A program made the translations under genes and the position numbers. Below the pieces are notes generated by a model that saw only the letters and a program-made list of their open reading frames with translations, ran no database searches and was not told where the DNA came from. From Candidatus Poseidoniaceae archaeon (GTDB lineage: Archaea > Thermoplasmatota > Poseidoniia > Poseidoniales > Poseidoniaceae): DNA of 5,451 bases. How positions within the stretch are numbered: the stretch's first letter is position 1; each line of letters starts with the position of its first letter. The stretch covers positions 1 through 5,451 of the forward strand of contig DUKK01000132.1 of NCBI GenBank assembly GCA_013329355.1, given 5' to 3'. Below, one piece after another: positions 1-5,451 of this stretch.

Positions 1-129
1 GGAAGGTGGTCCAGTTGGTGGCCCAGATGGTGGCTTAGTTGGCGGTTTGGATGGTGGTCCAGATGGTGGTTTACTGGGCGGTCCGGAAGGTGGTCCGGTT
101 GGAGGCCCAGATGGTGGCTTGGTTGGTGG
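1..129 (-). repeat. 12-bp coding tandem repeat (PP[ST][GK] tetrapeptides)
   Basis: About 10.75 units of a 12-base repeat encode PPTK, PPSG, PPTG, PPSG, PPSK, PPSG, PPSK, PPTK, PPSG, PPTG, PPS in protein order, continuing past the window edge. A longer period lies on top of it: bases 1-56 and 85-140 match with five mismatches, an offset of 84 bases or seven units. The result is a stiff, polyproline-like extended linker with a scattered positive charge from the lysines. The variation is mostly at third codon positions, so the peptide pattern is kept while the DNA drifts. Confidence 0.9.
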
Positions 130-987
130 TGTGGATGGTGATGCGACTGGGGGGCTTGCTGGAGGTGCAGTTGGTGTTTTTTCCGTTGTTGCGGCCTCTT
201 GCTGTTGCTGGGAAACTGGAGTTGTTGGAGGTAAGGGCGGTGGTGTTGCGGCAACAAGCACATCATCTGCTGGCTGCGTATTACTTTGAGTGACCTGTTT
301 TGAGAACGCCAGTAAGTCTGTTGTGGCAGCTATCTCTTCCTGTTTGCTTACCGGCTCAGGTGCACTGGGTTCAGCTCGGGATGGGGTTGGGGCTGATAGT
401 AAAGCGTCGGCTGACTGCTGCCACGGAGGGATACGCGGAGCGTCTTCTTGTTCGCTGTCGACTGGCGCATTTCCGACGGTGATTGCTGTGGCTCCGCCAG
501 CGGAGTTTTCACCAAAATATGAGGTCATTTTGATACTGGATGAGTCAATTATTCCGCGTTCTTCCACGTTCCCAAAGTCACCGAGGTCGGTAGTAAAAGC
601 GTCAGTAAACATCCCAGTTCCAATGGCATTATTGTAGACTCGACCTTTCTCAGCGTGGTGGGTAAAATCGTGGTCATATGGGCCTAGATCAGCCTTAACG
701 CTTGGCGATCTGAGCATAAATGTCCAATTACCCGATTGAAGACGGAATTCGAAGGTGAACTTTCTAGTCAATCCAGGCCCAAGTGAGCTTATCCCTTCAT
801 CCGATTCGACTTTTCTGCTATCACTTGTCTGAATAAAGATGTCAAGGCCACCAATCGGCATGGCTGCTTCATTAGCTACTTCGATTGTAACTTGGATAAC
901 ATCTTCATCATCATCATCAATTTCCATGGATGCTGACACTAATCGACATTCCAGTGGCGGGGCTCGAGTATAGTGTTCATTGCTCAT
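1..987 (-). CDS. Hypothetical protein, beta-sandwich-like N-terminal domain with PP[ST][GK] repeat tail (C-terminus beyond window)
   Basis: The minus-strand frame is open from an ATG at 987-985 to the left edge, giving 329 residues and no stop, so the C-terminus is missing. I do not recognise the family. Residues about 13-95 alternate hydrophobic and polar residues and contain typical pieces of an Ig-like or CARDB-like beta-sandwich (IQVTIEVANEAA, GGLDIFIQTS, TRKFTFEFRL, GNWTFMLRS); that fold is an inference. An acidic run (IDDDDEDV, 23-30) sits between the first strands. Residues about 100-175 look folded. From about 180 onward the chain is low-complexity, rich in Pro, Ala, Ser, Thr and Gln, and ends in PP[ST][GK] tetrapeptides from 287 to the edge. 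There is no signal peptide and no membrane segment in the visible part. It lies 61 bases downstream of the RDD gene on the same strand. A further domain may follow the linker outside the window. The reading frame is secure; the function is unknown. Confidence 0.85.
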   Translation of the reverse strand, partial: MSNEHYTRAPPLECRLVSASMEIDDDDEDVIQVTIEVANEAAMPIGGLDIFIQTSDSRKVESDEGISSLGPGLTRKFTFEFRLQSGNWTFMLRSPSVKADLGPYDHDFTHHAEKGRVYNNAIGTGMFTDAFTTDLGDFGNVEERGIIDSSSIKMTSYFGENSAGGATAITVGNAPVDSEQEDAPRIPPWQQSADALLSAPTPSRAEPSAPEPVSKQEEIAATTDLLAFSKQVTQSNTQPADDVLVAATPPPLPPTTPVSQQQQEAATTEKTPTAPPASPPVASPSTPPTKPPSGPPTGPPSGPPSKPPSGPPSKPPTKPPSGPPTGPPS

Positions 988-992
988 CTTAA

Positions 993-999
993 CCCTTCC
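993..999 (-). promoter_or_regulatory. Possible Shine-Dalgarno for the proline-rich protein gene
   Basis: On the minus strand GGAAGGG lies 5 bases before the ATG at 987-985. This purine run supports that ATG as the start. The match to the archaeal anti-Shine-Dalgarno is imperfect, so the call is tentative. Confidence 0.35.
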
Positions 1000-1048
1000 A
1001 GACAAATGGAACACTCGGTAATACTTGAAATAGATGTCTGATAGTTCT

Positions 1049-1615
1049 TTACCTTAGTTTGGTTCTAGTTTCAACGGGTAGAGACCAATCGACTGCTGCG
1101 ACGGTTTGATGCTTTTTATCTATTTTTGTCCGATATTCCGCTTCTTTTGACCGAGCATTTATTGCGTCCCTCAAACCAAACCACAGTGGACCAACTATTG
1201 GTAAGAGGTAGATTAGTTTACGAGCTGCTCTCGGGCCCCAATGATGCTTCGCAAGTATGGTTCCAGTATCCTGGACAATGGCTATTCTGAAGGCTCTTTG
1301 CCCAAGGGAGCGGCCGTATGCTTTACCAGTGTATTTCCAATACAGCCAGTGAGCGGTTAGCAATATAGCCCAGTTTGAACTGAAGAAGAGGATATATTCT
1401 GCACCACCTGAAAGCAACTCAAAATTAAGTAAGTTGAGGGTTAATTGACCGTTGGTCAGAAATGTCAGAACTATTGATATTAACAATACGTCCAGCATAA
1501 AAGCAGCAATTCGCTTCCATATCGGTGCGATTAACATTTCCTCCGGTGCGCTTGCAAGCACTGCCTGTGCTAAGGTACCGCCGCCTTGATGGAGGCTAAC
1601 TGGACTCTCCGCCAT
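1049..1615 (-). CDS. RDD family integral membrane protein
   Basis: This 188-residue protein carries the RDD signature: Arg35 and Asp42 flank the start of the first membrane helix (WKRIAAFMLD), and Asp150 follows the third (LWFGLRDAIN). Likely helices are about 36-54, 72-93 and 130-148. Between helices two and three is the characteristic soluble segment GRSLGQRAFRIAIV (101-114), close to the family's G-[KR]-S-[LI]-G-[KQ]-R pattern. The C-terminal part contains a DKK...TVAAVDW segment (166-177), where the family often has DK.AGT.VV, and ends in a basic tail. RDD proteins act in the cytoplasmic membrane; some have been linked to ion transport, but most have no known substrate and none can be inferred here. 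Length is normal for the family. The first 30 residues are polar and rich in Gly and Ala. The ATG at 1615 follows the helicase stop by 37 bases and has only a weak AAGG in front. It is probably co-transcribed with the helicase. Confidence 0.85.
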   Translation of the reverse strand: MAESPVSLHQGGGTLAQAVLASAPEEMLIAPIWKRIAAFMLDVLLISIVLTFLTNGQLTLNLLNFELLSGGAEYILFFSSNWAILLTAHWLYWKYTGKAYGRSLGQRAFRIAIVQDTGTILAKHHWGPRAARKLIYLLPIVGPLWFGLRDAINARSKEAEYRTKIDKKHQTVAAVDWSLPVETRTKLR

Positions 1616-1652
1616 ACCTTACGCTTTGTGACTTACCTTGTCAATCTACGCA

Positions 1653-3668
1653 TTAGTCCTGTGACAGATGCCAAGCGAATAAATTACGTTCATCAACCCA
1701 CTCAAGCCATGATTTCCACGTATTGTCGTGACGCAATGTTTTGGGATGACCAATAATGATTAATCCACGCCTTGCTCTTGTCAATGCTACATTTAATCTC
1801 CTTCTATCGCTAAGGAATCCGACCTCACCATTGTCATTTGCTCTAACTGCGGAGAACACAATCACCTCTTTTTCCCTACCTTGATAACCATCCACACTTT
1901 TAATTTCGAGGCCGTAAAATGGGTCACCTCGATCTCTACCACCGGCCTCTTGAAACAAGTCAGATAGGACTCTCACTTGTCCGTTGTAAGGCGTTATTAC
2001 ACCAATGTCTGTCGTCGTTAAGTCACCTGGTGACAGCAGATTTTTCACTACCGTCAAAACCTTGGCCGCCTCCGCATAATTTGACCTGCTACTGCCATCT
2101 TCATCTTGCAGTTCACTTCCTTCTACCGGAATAAACGCCATTGGATTATCCCAATCAGGCCAAATTATACCTGCCGGAGTTGGTCTTTGCTGGGGACTGC
2201 ATCCATCTTCTAATCGATTTTCATAGAATCGAGCGCTGGGAAATTCTCTGATTACGGGATGCATCCGGTATTGCGTCGTCAGCATGTGAGCGGGAATCCC
2301 GCACTTGTTTAGTCGCTCAAACAGCGACTGATTTAGACCCCCTTGTTCGGCTTGCTCACTAATGACCGTTGGTGGTAGTTGTTTGTGATCGCCAACCAAA
2401 ATTAGTTGCCGGCACCCCCGGACAATAGGAACTAGAGCGCTGGGCTCACTGGCTTGAGTTGCCTCATCAATTAGGACAATTGGAAACTTTCTGTTACCCA
2501 GTACGTGATGGCCAGCACCGATGGTTGTTGCACAGACTACTTCAGCACTATCCAATAGTGATGCGATGACGTTGTCTTCTAATCGTCTAATCTCCTTGAA
2601 ATTATTTTTTATATCCCGATGAGTAAGACCCTTTTCTTTCCCTTTCAGTGAATTCAATTGTTTTCTTAAATCCTCATTTTGAGATTTGATGTAGGCTATT
2701 TCATCCTGCAGTGGGTGTTGGTCGACCAGTGCGTCTAAGGTGTTGGTTCTGAGGGATTCTCTAACCTTTACTGGCTTACCAATTCGAACTGCATTAACGC
2801 CGATGTCAACTAGCCCCTCGAGTAAATTATCAACTGCAACGTTTGATTCAGCACAGGCTAATATCGGTCCTCGGCCTAATTGAGCTAACTGTTTCAAGAG
2901 ATGGACTGCAGTGAAGGTTTTACCGGTCCCCGGCGGTCCTTGGATAAGGCTCAGGCGTGAATCAAGCGATTGCTCAACGGCTGCTTTTTGCGAGTCATTC
3001 AATCTAACATCAATCTGACTAATCCCGCTTTGAGTCTTACCAGATATCTCTGGTGTTCGAGCGGCAGAGTTTGCGATGTCATGTAGGGATGCCAGGATTA
3101 GGTCACGTAGCGGAGTCCCGCCGTTAGATTCAGTGGAGTGAAAATCAATCAAAGCCTCGTGCATACGGTCGTGGGCAATCCTGTTAGCGCCTTTGTCAAT
3201 CCGCCATCGCCCCTTTTTCAAATCCCTAGGTTTCTCGTTAACCACGACTCGAATCCTCGTCGGTCCGCGGTCAAGAACGATTCCTTCATACACCTTTTCT
3301 CCCCAAGGACGAGTTCTAGAGATCAAGACTATATCGCCGTGAGAGAAGCGATGCTGGGGCATTCTATTACGGTCTGATTGCTCGAAGACGATTATTGGGT
3401 CCCCGTAAAATCTACCCTGACTTCGGCAGGTTAAATCAAACAATGTCAATCCGGCGGCTAGTAATTTTTGTTTAGTCCATTTCTTCCAACGTTCCTCAAC
3501 AAGGGCGGTCTCATCGTCGAGTTCAATTTTTATTAATTTGGTGAATCTAGTAAAGTGTTCTTGGCTTTTCTGCCAAGCAATAGGCATGTCATCTGATAGA
3601 CTGATAGTATCAGGGCCGCGTTTTGGCACCGAATTATCCATCCTGCGAACAGAACCCTTCCTTGCCAT
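1653..3668 (-). CDS. IGHMBP2/Hcs1-like superfamily 1B (Upf1-like) helicase
   Basis: Predicted ATP-dependent 5'-3' DNA or RNA helicase of the Upf1-like group. Numbered from the ATG at 3668 (671 residues), the motifs are: an N-terminal helical part and a FDL...GRFYGDPIIVFE strand region resembling IGHMBP2 (about 77-96); a beta-barrel 1B domain (about 105-160); Q motif LNDSQ (223-227); Walker A GPPGTGKT (244-251); motif Ia AESNVAVDN (273-281); a charged helical stalk, probably antiparallel coiled coil (about 325-370); Walker B DEAT (401-404); motif III GDHKQLPP (426-433); motif IV QYRMHP (466-471); motif V GYQGRE (594-599); motif VI ALTRARRG (628-635). All catalytic motifs are intact. The R3H and zinc-finger domains of animal IGHMBP2 are absent, and the length is close to that of yeast Hcs1. 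The frame stays open to an ATG at 3743 (696 residues), but that extension runs through the AT-rich promoter-like element. A GTG at 3689 is a further option. It is first in a probable three-gene leftward operon. Its cellular role, replication or repair versus RNA metabolism, is not settled by sequence. Confidence 0.95.
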   Translation of the reverse strand: MARKGSVRRMDNSVPKRGPDTISLSDDMPIAWQKSQEHFTRFTKLIKIELDDETALVEERWKKWTKQKLLAAGLTLFDLTCRSQGRFYGDPIIVFEQSDRNRMPQHRFSHGDIVLISRTRPWGEKVYEGIVLDRGPTRIRVVVNEKPRDLKKGRWRIDKGANRIAHDRMHEALIDFHSTESNGGTPLRDLILASLHDIANSAARTPEISGKTQSGISQIDVRLNDSQKAAVEQSLDSRLSLIQGPPGTGKTFTAVHLLKQLAQLGRGPILACAESNVAVDNLLEGLVDIGVNAVRIGKPVKVRESLRTNTLDALVDQHPLQDEIAYIKSQNEDLRKQLNSLKGKEKGLTHRDIKNNFKEIRRLEDNVIASLLDSAEVVCATTIGAGHHVLGNRKFPIVLIDEATQASEPSALVPIVRGCRQLILVGDHKQLPPTVISEQAEQGGLNQSLFERLNKCGIPAHMLTTQYRMHPVIREFPSARFYENRLEDGCSPQQRPTPAGIIWPDWDNPMAFIPVEGSELQDEDGSSRSNYAEAAKVLTVVKNLLSPGDLTTTDIGVITPYNGQVRVLSDLFQEAGGRDRGDPFYGLEIKSVDGYQGREKEVIVFSAVRANDNGEVGFLSDRRRLNVALTRARRGLIIIGHPKTLRHDNTWKSWLEWVDERNLFAWHLSQD

Positions 3669-3703
3669 GGTATTACCAATATCGCTCACCAAATGATAGT
3701 ATT

Positions 3704-3724
3704 GATTAAATTGAATTATAATTA
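3704..3724. promoter_or_regulatory. Shared divergent TATA-like element with perfect palindrome
   Basis: An AT-rich block lies between the divergent helicase and zinc-ribbon genes. Its core AATTATAATT (3714-3723) is a perfect 10-bp palindrome, so it reads identically on both strands. Its centre is about 50 bases from the helicase ATG at 3668, 52 from the ATG at 3771 and 64 from the ATG at 3783. With the usual archaeal spacing of about 25 bases from TATA box to transcription start, both genes would have short leaders. That it is a TATA box is inferred from composition and position, not from a match to an experimentally known site. Confidence 0.5.
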
Positions 3725-3772
3725 GACCGCGAAACCCTATCACTTAAACCCTCAAGCAAGCGCCAACAAAAT

Positions 3773-3778
3773 GGTGGG
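3773..3778 (+). promoter_or_regulatory. Possible Shine-Dalgarno deciding the start of the zinc-ribbon gene
   Basis: GGTGGG, with core GGTGG at 3773-3777, ends 5 bases before the ATG at 3783. It overlaps the alternative upstream ATG at 3771, which has no such motif in front of it. This favours initiation at 3783, giving a protein that starts MFGWRKK. Confidence 0.45.
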
Positions 3779-3782
3779 TAAC

Positions 3783-4928
3783 ATGTTTGGGTGGCGGAAG
3801 AAAGATTCCACAGGCCTGCAAAATGTATGCCCGTATTGTGGAACTCCCAACGAAATTGGAGCCCAAGAGTGTAAACTGTGTTACTATGATCTAACCGTTT
3901 CAGCACGTGAGCAACCTATGGCGAAGCCTACTGCTGCCGAGGATGATATAATGTCAACTCTACTTGACGATGATACCAGCGAAGTTGATGACGAGGATTA
4001 CGCAGTTGAGGCGGTATTATCTCTGGACGACGTTACGATTGAAGTCGACCAGTTCGAAGCCTCGGACACGGAGCAAAAGGATGAATTTGCGTTCATCGCC
4101 AGCAGCGGTCCTACGCTTTCAGAAGTACAGGACTATGCACCGCCAGAAGATGTTGAACTATCACCCGATGATGCACCAAAAAAGCAGGTAGAATTCGTGG
4201 TTCCGAATGCGAATCCGCTCGATGAAGTTGCAGAACCCGTTCATACTGGTCAGGGCTCATTATACTTCAATTCAGAAAATTCTACTGATGATTTAACCGG
4301 CTCAGTTGGCCCAAATAACATCCGTAATATGGAACCAGAGGTCATTGGTGATGGGCCATTGGAGCCACAAATCACACCAAATCTGGCCAACGCCAAAGAA
4401 GTAAGCGATGAGACGCCTGATTTACCGGATATCTTTGGTGAGGAAAATATTTCTCCAGTAGCCATTAAACAATCAGTAGTTACAACTCCAGAATTACCAG
4501 AGATTCCGGCCGATGATGTAGGTCAATCACCAGATGATACGCCGGATCTGCCTGACATCCCCGATAATTCAGTTGCTACTAATGATAGTGAAGCGACCAA
4601 GACACCTAAGGTATCACCAGCACCAACTCCTCAATTTAACGGAAGAATTTGGCCATGGCCAGCAAAATCTCCTTGGGACGAGAGACAAGTTTATCGTGAA
4701 GTTGTCGCAATGCTGGAGTTGATAAAGACGGGTAAACTTACCCAAACAGCACAGCAACTAGACCGGCTCGGACCCCATTTAGATGCTAACCTTGACATGT
4801 TAGCGCACATTGGCACCATCATGCGTTACTTGGGCCGTGAGGAACACCTGCAGTGGATGCTAAAAATGGCACAAACAACCTATCCGAATGATGCTAACGT
4901 AACAAAGGCGTTAGCTCATTTGTCGTGA
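3783..4928 (+). CDS. Zinc-ribbon protein with long acidic linker and helical C-terminal domain
   Basis: From the ATG at 3783 this is 381 residues; an in-frame ATG at 3771 would add four (MVGN). The start begins MFGWRKK and leads into one zinc ribbon with ligands Cys16, Cys19, Cys30 and Cys33 (CPYC-x10-CKLC). Residues about 45-285 are strongly acidic and low-complexity, with almost no predicted structure, and include three related motifs: TPDLPDI, TPELPEI and TPDLPDI (about 235-259 for the last two, the first near 211-217). A Trp/Pro-rich hinge (RIWPWPAKSPW, about 288-298) precedes a helical C-terminal domain of about 80 residues (VYREVVAMLELIKTGKL..., ending ALAHLS). That domain has the look of a TPR-like or other helical-repeat fold. 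There is no signal peptide or membrane helix, so the protein is likely cytoplasmic. I do not recognise a named family. The plan suggests an adaptor with two binding ends joined by a flexible tether, which is inference. The acetyltransferase gene follows after 9 bases. Confidence 0.88.
   Translation: MFGWRKKDSTGLQNVCPYCGTPNEIGAQECKLCYYDLTVSAREQPMAKPTAAEDDIMSTLLDDDTSEVDDEDYAVEAVLSLDDVTIEVDQFEASDTEQKDEFAFIASSGPTLSEVQDYAPPEDVELSPDDAPKKQVEFVVPNANPLDEVAEPVHTGQGSLYFNSENSTDDLTGSVGPNNIRNMEPEVIGDGPLEPQITPNLANAKEVSDETPDLPDIFGEENISPVAIKQSVVTTPELPEIPADDVGQSPDDTPDLPDIPDNSVATNDSEATKTPKVSPAPTPQFNGRIWPWPAKSPWDERQVYREVVAMLELIKTGKLTQTAQQLDRLGPHLDANLDMLAHIGTIMRYLGREEHLQWMLKMAQTTYPNDANVTKALAHLS
4413..4559 (+). 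repeat. Three TPDLPDI-type peptide motifs in the acidic linker
   Basis: The heptapeptide occurs at 4413-4433 (TPDLPDI), 4485-4505 (TPELPEI) and 4539-4559 (TPDLPDI). Copies one and three encode the same peptide, yet four of seven codons differ. Copy two differs by two Asp-to-Glu changes and uses different codons at almost every position. The peptide is therefore conserved while the DNA has diverged, which suggests a selected short linear motif and not a fresh tandem duplication. Confidence 0.75.
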
Positions 4929-4930
4929 GG
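4927..4930 (+). promoter_or_regulatory. Possible Shine-Dalgarno for the acetyltransferase, overlapping the upstream stop
   Basis: GAGG overlaps the TGA stop of the zinc-ribbon gene (4926-4928) and ends 7 bases before the ATG at 4938. The arrangement fits translational coupling of the two rightward genes. The motif is only four bases long. Confidence 0.4.
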
Positions 4931-4937
4931 CATCACC

Positions 4938-5451
4938 ATGACACTCACTCCACAACTAGAGGTGAATAAGGGTTTAACCTTACAACCAGTTGATAAATCA
5001 GCGCTTAAACCCATCTTAAATGCGTTTAATGAAGACCCAGAATCAGCATATTCCGCACTACCCTGGCTGGATAAAAGCAAGGATATACGGCAACAAATCA
5101 GAGATATGCTGTTCGATGTCGAGAATCAGGCAGAGTCTGACGAGATTCATTTTTGGTCAATAATCGATGATAAAACGAATGATTTTGTTGGGTTGATTGG
5201 ACTTGGTGATGAATTACAGTTGCTACATTCAAACTACAACCTTGGTTATTGGGTGCGCTCAAAGTACCGACGACGTGGTATTACAGCAGCCTGCGTCGAT
5301 GTGATTTTTCAGTGGTTAACCTCAAGGCAACGGTTCTTTCGAATAGAGATTACCGTCCACCCACACAATGAGGCTGGCCTTGCTACGGCTGCGTCAGTTT
5401 GCCTTACTTGGGAGGGCGAATCGGTGCAGGAATTTATTGGCATTGAGATTG
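4938..5451 (+). CDS. GNAT family N-acetyltransferase, RimJ/RimL type (C-terminus beyond window)
   Basis: The frame is open from the ATG at 4938 to the right edge: 171 residues and no stop, so the last part is missing. Members of this group transfer an acetyl group from acetyl-CoA to a protein N-terminus, as RimJ and RimL do, or to small amines or drugs. Visible elements in order are: an N-terminal strand (GLTLQPVD, 12-19); a helix before ALPWLD (40-45), the typical position of the 'L.WL' segment; the strand HFWSIIDDKTNDFVGLIGL (71-89); NLGYWVRSKYRRRGIT (101-116), which covers the strand and pyrophosphate-binding loop of motif A; helix AACVDVIFQWL; the strand RIEITVHPHNEAGLATAASV (135-154), where the N144 position matches the conserved Asn of the family; and LTWEG (156-160), matching the 'LGF..EG' turn. 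In the acetyl-CoA loop the last Gly/Ala of the usual R-x-x-G-x-G/A is Thr116 and the following residues are Ala-Ala, a modest deviation. It follows the zinc-ribbon gene by 9 bases and is probably in the same transcript. The substrate cannot be inferred. Confidence 0.88.
   Translation, partial: MTLTPQLEVNKGLTLQPVDKSALKPILNAFNEDPESAYSALPWLDKSKDIRQQIRDMLFDVENQAESDEIHFWSIIDDKTNDFVGLIGLGDELQLLHSNYNLGYWVRSKYRRRGITAACVDVIFQWLTSRQRFFRIEITVHPHNEAGLATAASVCLTWEGESVQEFIGIEI

Noticed and set aside
1..140. Regular short repeats suggestive of a CRISPR array
   Set aside because: The period is 12 bases with no spacers, it is in frame with a long coding region, and no cas gene is nearby.
39..293. Plus-strand frames over the repeat, one reading as a collagen-like GGPDGG protein
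   Set aside because: They are the antisense image of the PP[ST][GK] repeat of the minus-strand gene. The minus-strand frame is open for 329 codons, with beta-sandwich-like sequence upstream, while the plus-strand frames are short and end at 289-293.
290..637. Plus-strand frame of 115 codons
   Set aside because: It lies opposite the proline-rich protein gene, has no resemblance to a known protein and has the Ser/Ala-rich composition expected of an antisense shadow.
901..920. ATC triplet run that might be a regulatory microsatellite
   Set aside because: It is an in-frame run of four GAT (Asp) codons inside the minus-strand gene and is too short to count as a separate element.
1616..1652. Possible terminator between the helicase and RDD genes
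   Set aside because: The 37-base gap has no T-run on the transcribed strand and no clear hairpin.
3706..3906. Minus-strand frame overlapping the helicase upstream region and the zinc-ribbon start
   Set aside because: It lies opposite the zinc-ribbon coding start, covers the promoter-like element and has no recognisable sequence features.

Overview
The window looks like ordinary chromosome from an archaeon. My best guess is an uncultured marine euryarchaeon of the Marine Group II / Poseidoniales type, held at moderate confidence and not proven. The reasons are a Upf1/IGHMBP2-type superfamily 1 helicase, a protein that begins with a single CxxC-CxxC zinc ribbon followed by a very long acidic disordered tail, a protein with a beta-sandwich-like head and a PPSG/PPTG/PPTK tail, and a TATA-like AT box between divergent genes instead of a clear bacterial -35/-10 pair. 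The assignment rests on architecture and family resemblance only. No rRNA, tRNA, CRISPR, transposase, integrase or phage gene is visible, and there is no gene-free stretch over 300 bases.

Layout. Three genes read leftward from a divergent intergenic region near 3670-3780: an IGHMBP2/Hcs1-like helicase (1653-3668), a three-helix RDD-family membrane protein (1049-1615), and a protein with an acidic, beta-rich N-terminal domain and a proline-rich repeat tail (987 down to 1, cut by the window edge). The gaps are 37 and 61 bases with no T-run between genes, so co-transcription is plausible. Two genes read rightward: a zinc-ribbon protein with an acidic linker carrying three TPDLPDI-type motifs and a helical C-terminal domain (3783-4928), then, 9 bases downstream, a GNAT N-acetyltransferase of the RimJ/RimL type (4938 to the edge, C-terminus missing).

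How they may work together. The helicase is the only gene with a firm biochemical prediction (ATP-dependent 5'-3' unwinding of DNA or RNA). The acetyltransferase probably modifies a protein N-terminus or a small amine. The RDD protein is membrane-embedded with unknown substrate. The proline-rich protein and the zinc-ribbon protein share a plan of a small folded head plus a long disordered low-complexity tail, typical of adaptor or scaffold proteins; no function can be assigned. The most notable non-coding feature is a perfect 10-bp AT palindrome at 3714-3723, placed almost equally far from the two divergent starts. It could act as a shared, symmetric TATA box, and it argues that the helicase begins at an internal codon rather than at the longest possible ATG. 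I see no convincing new defence or mobile system here.
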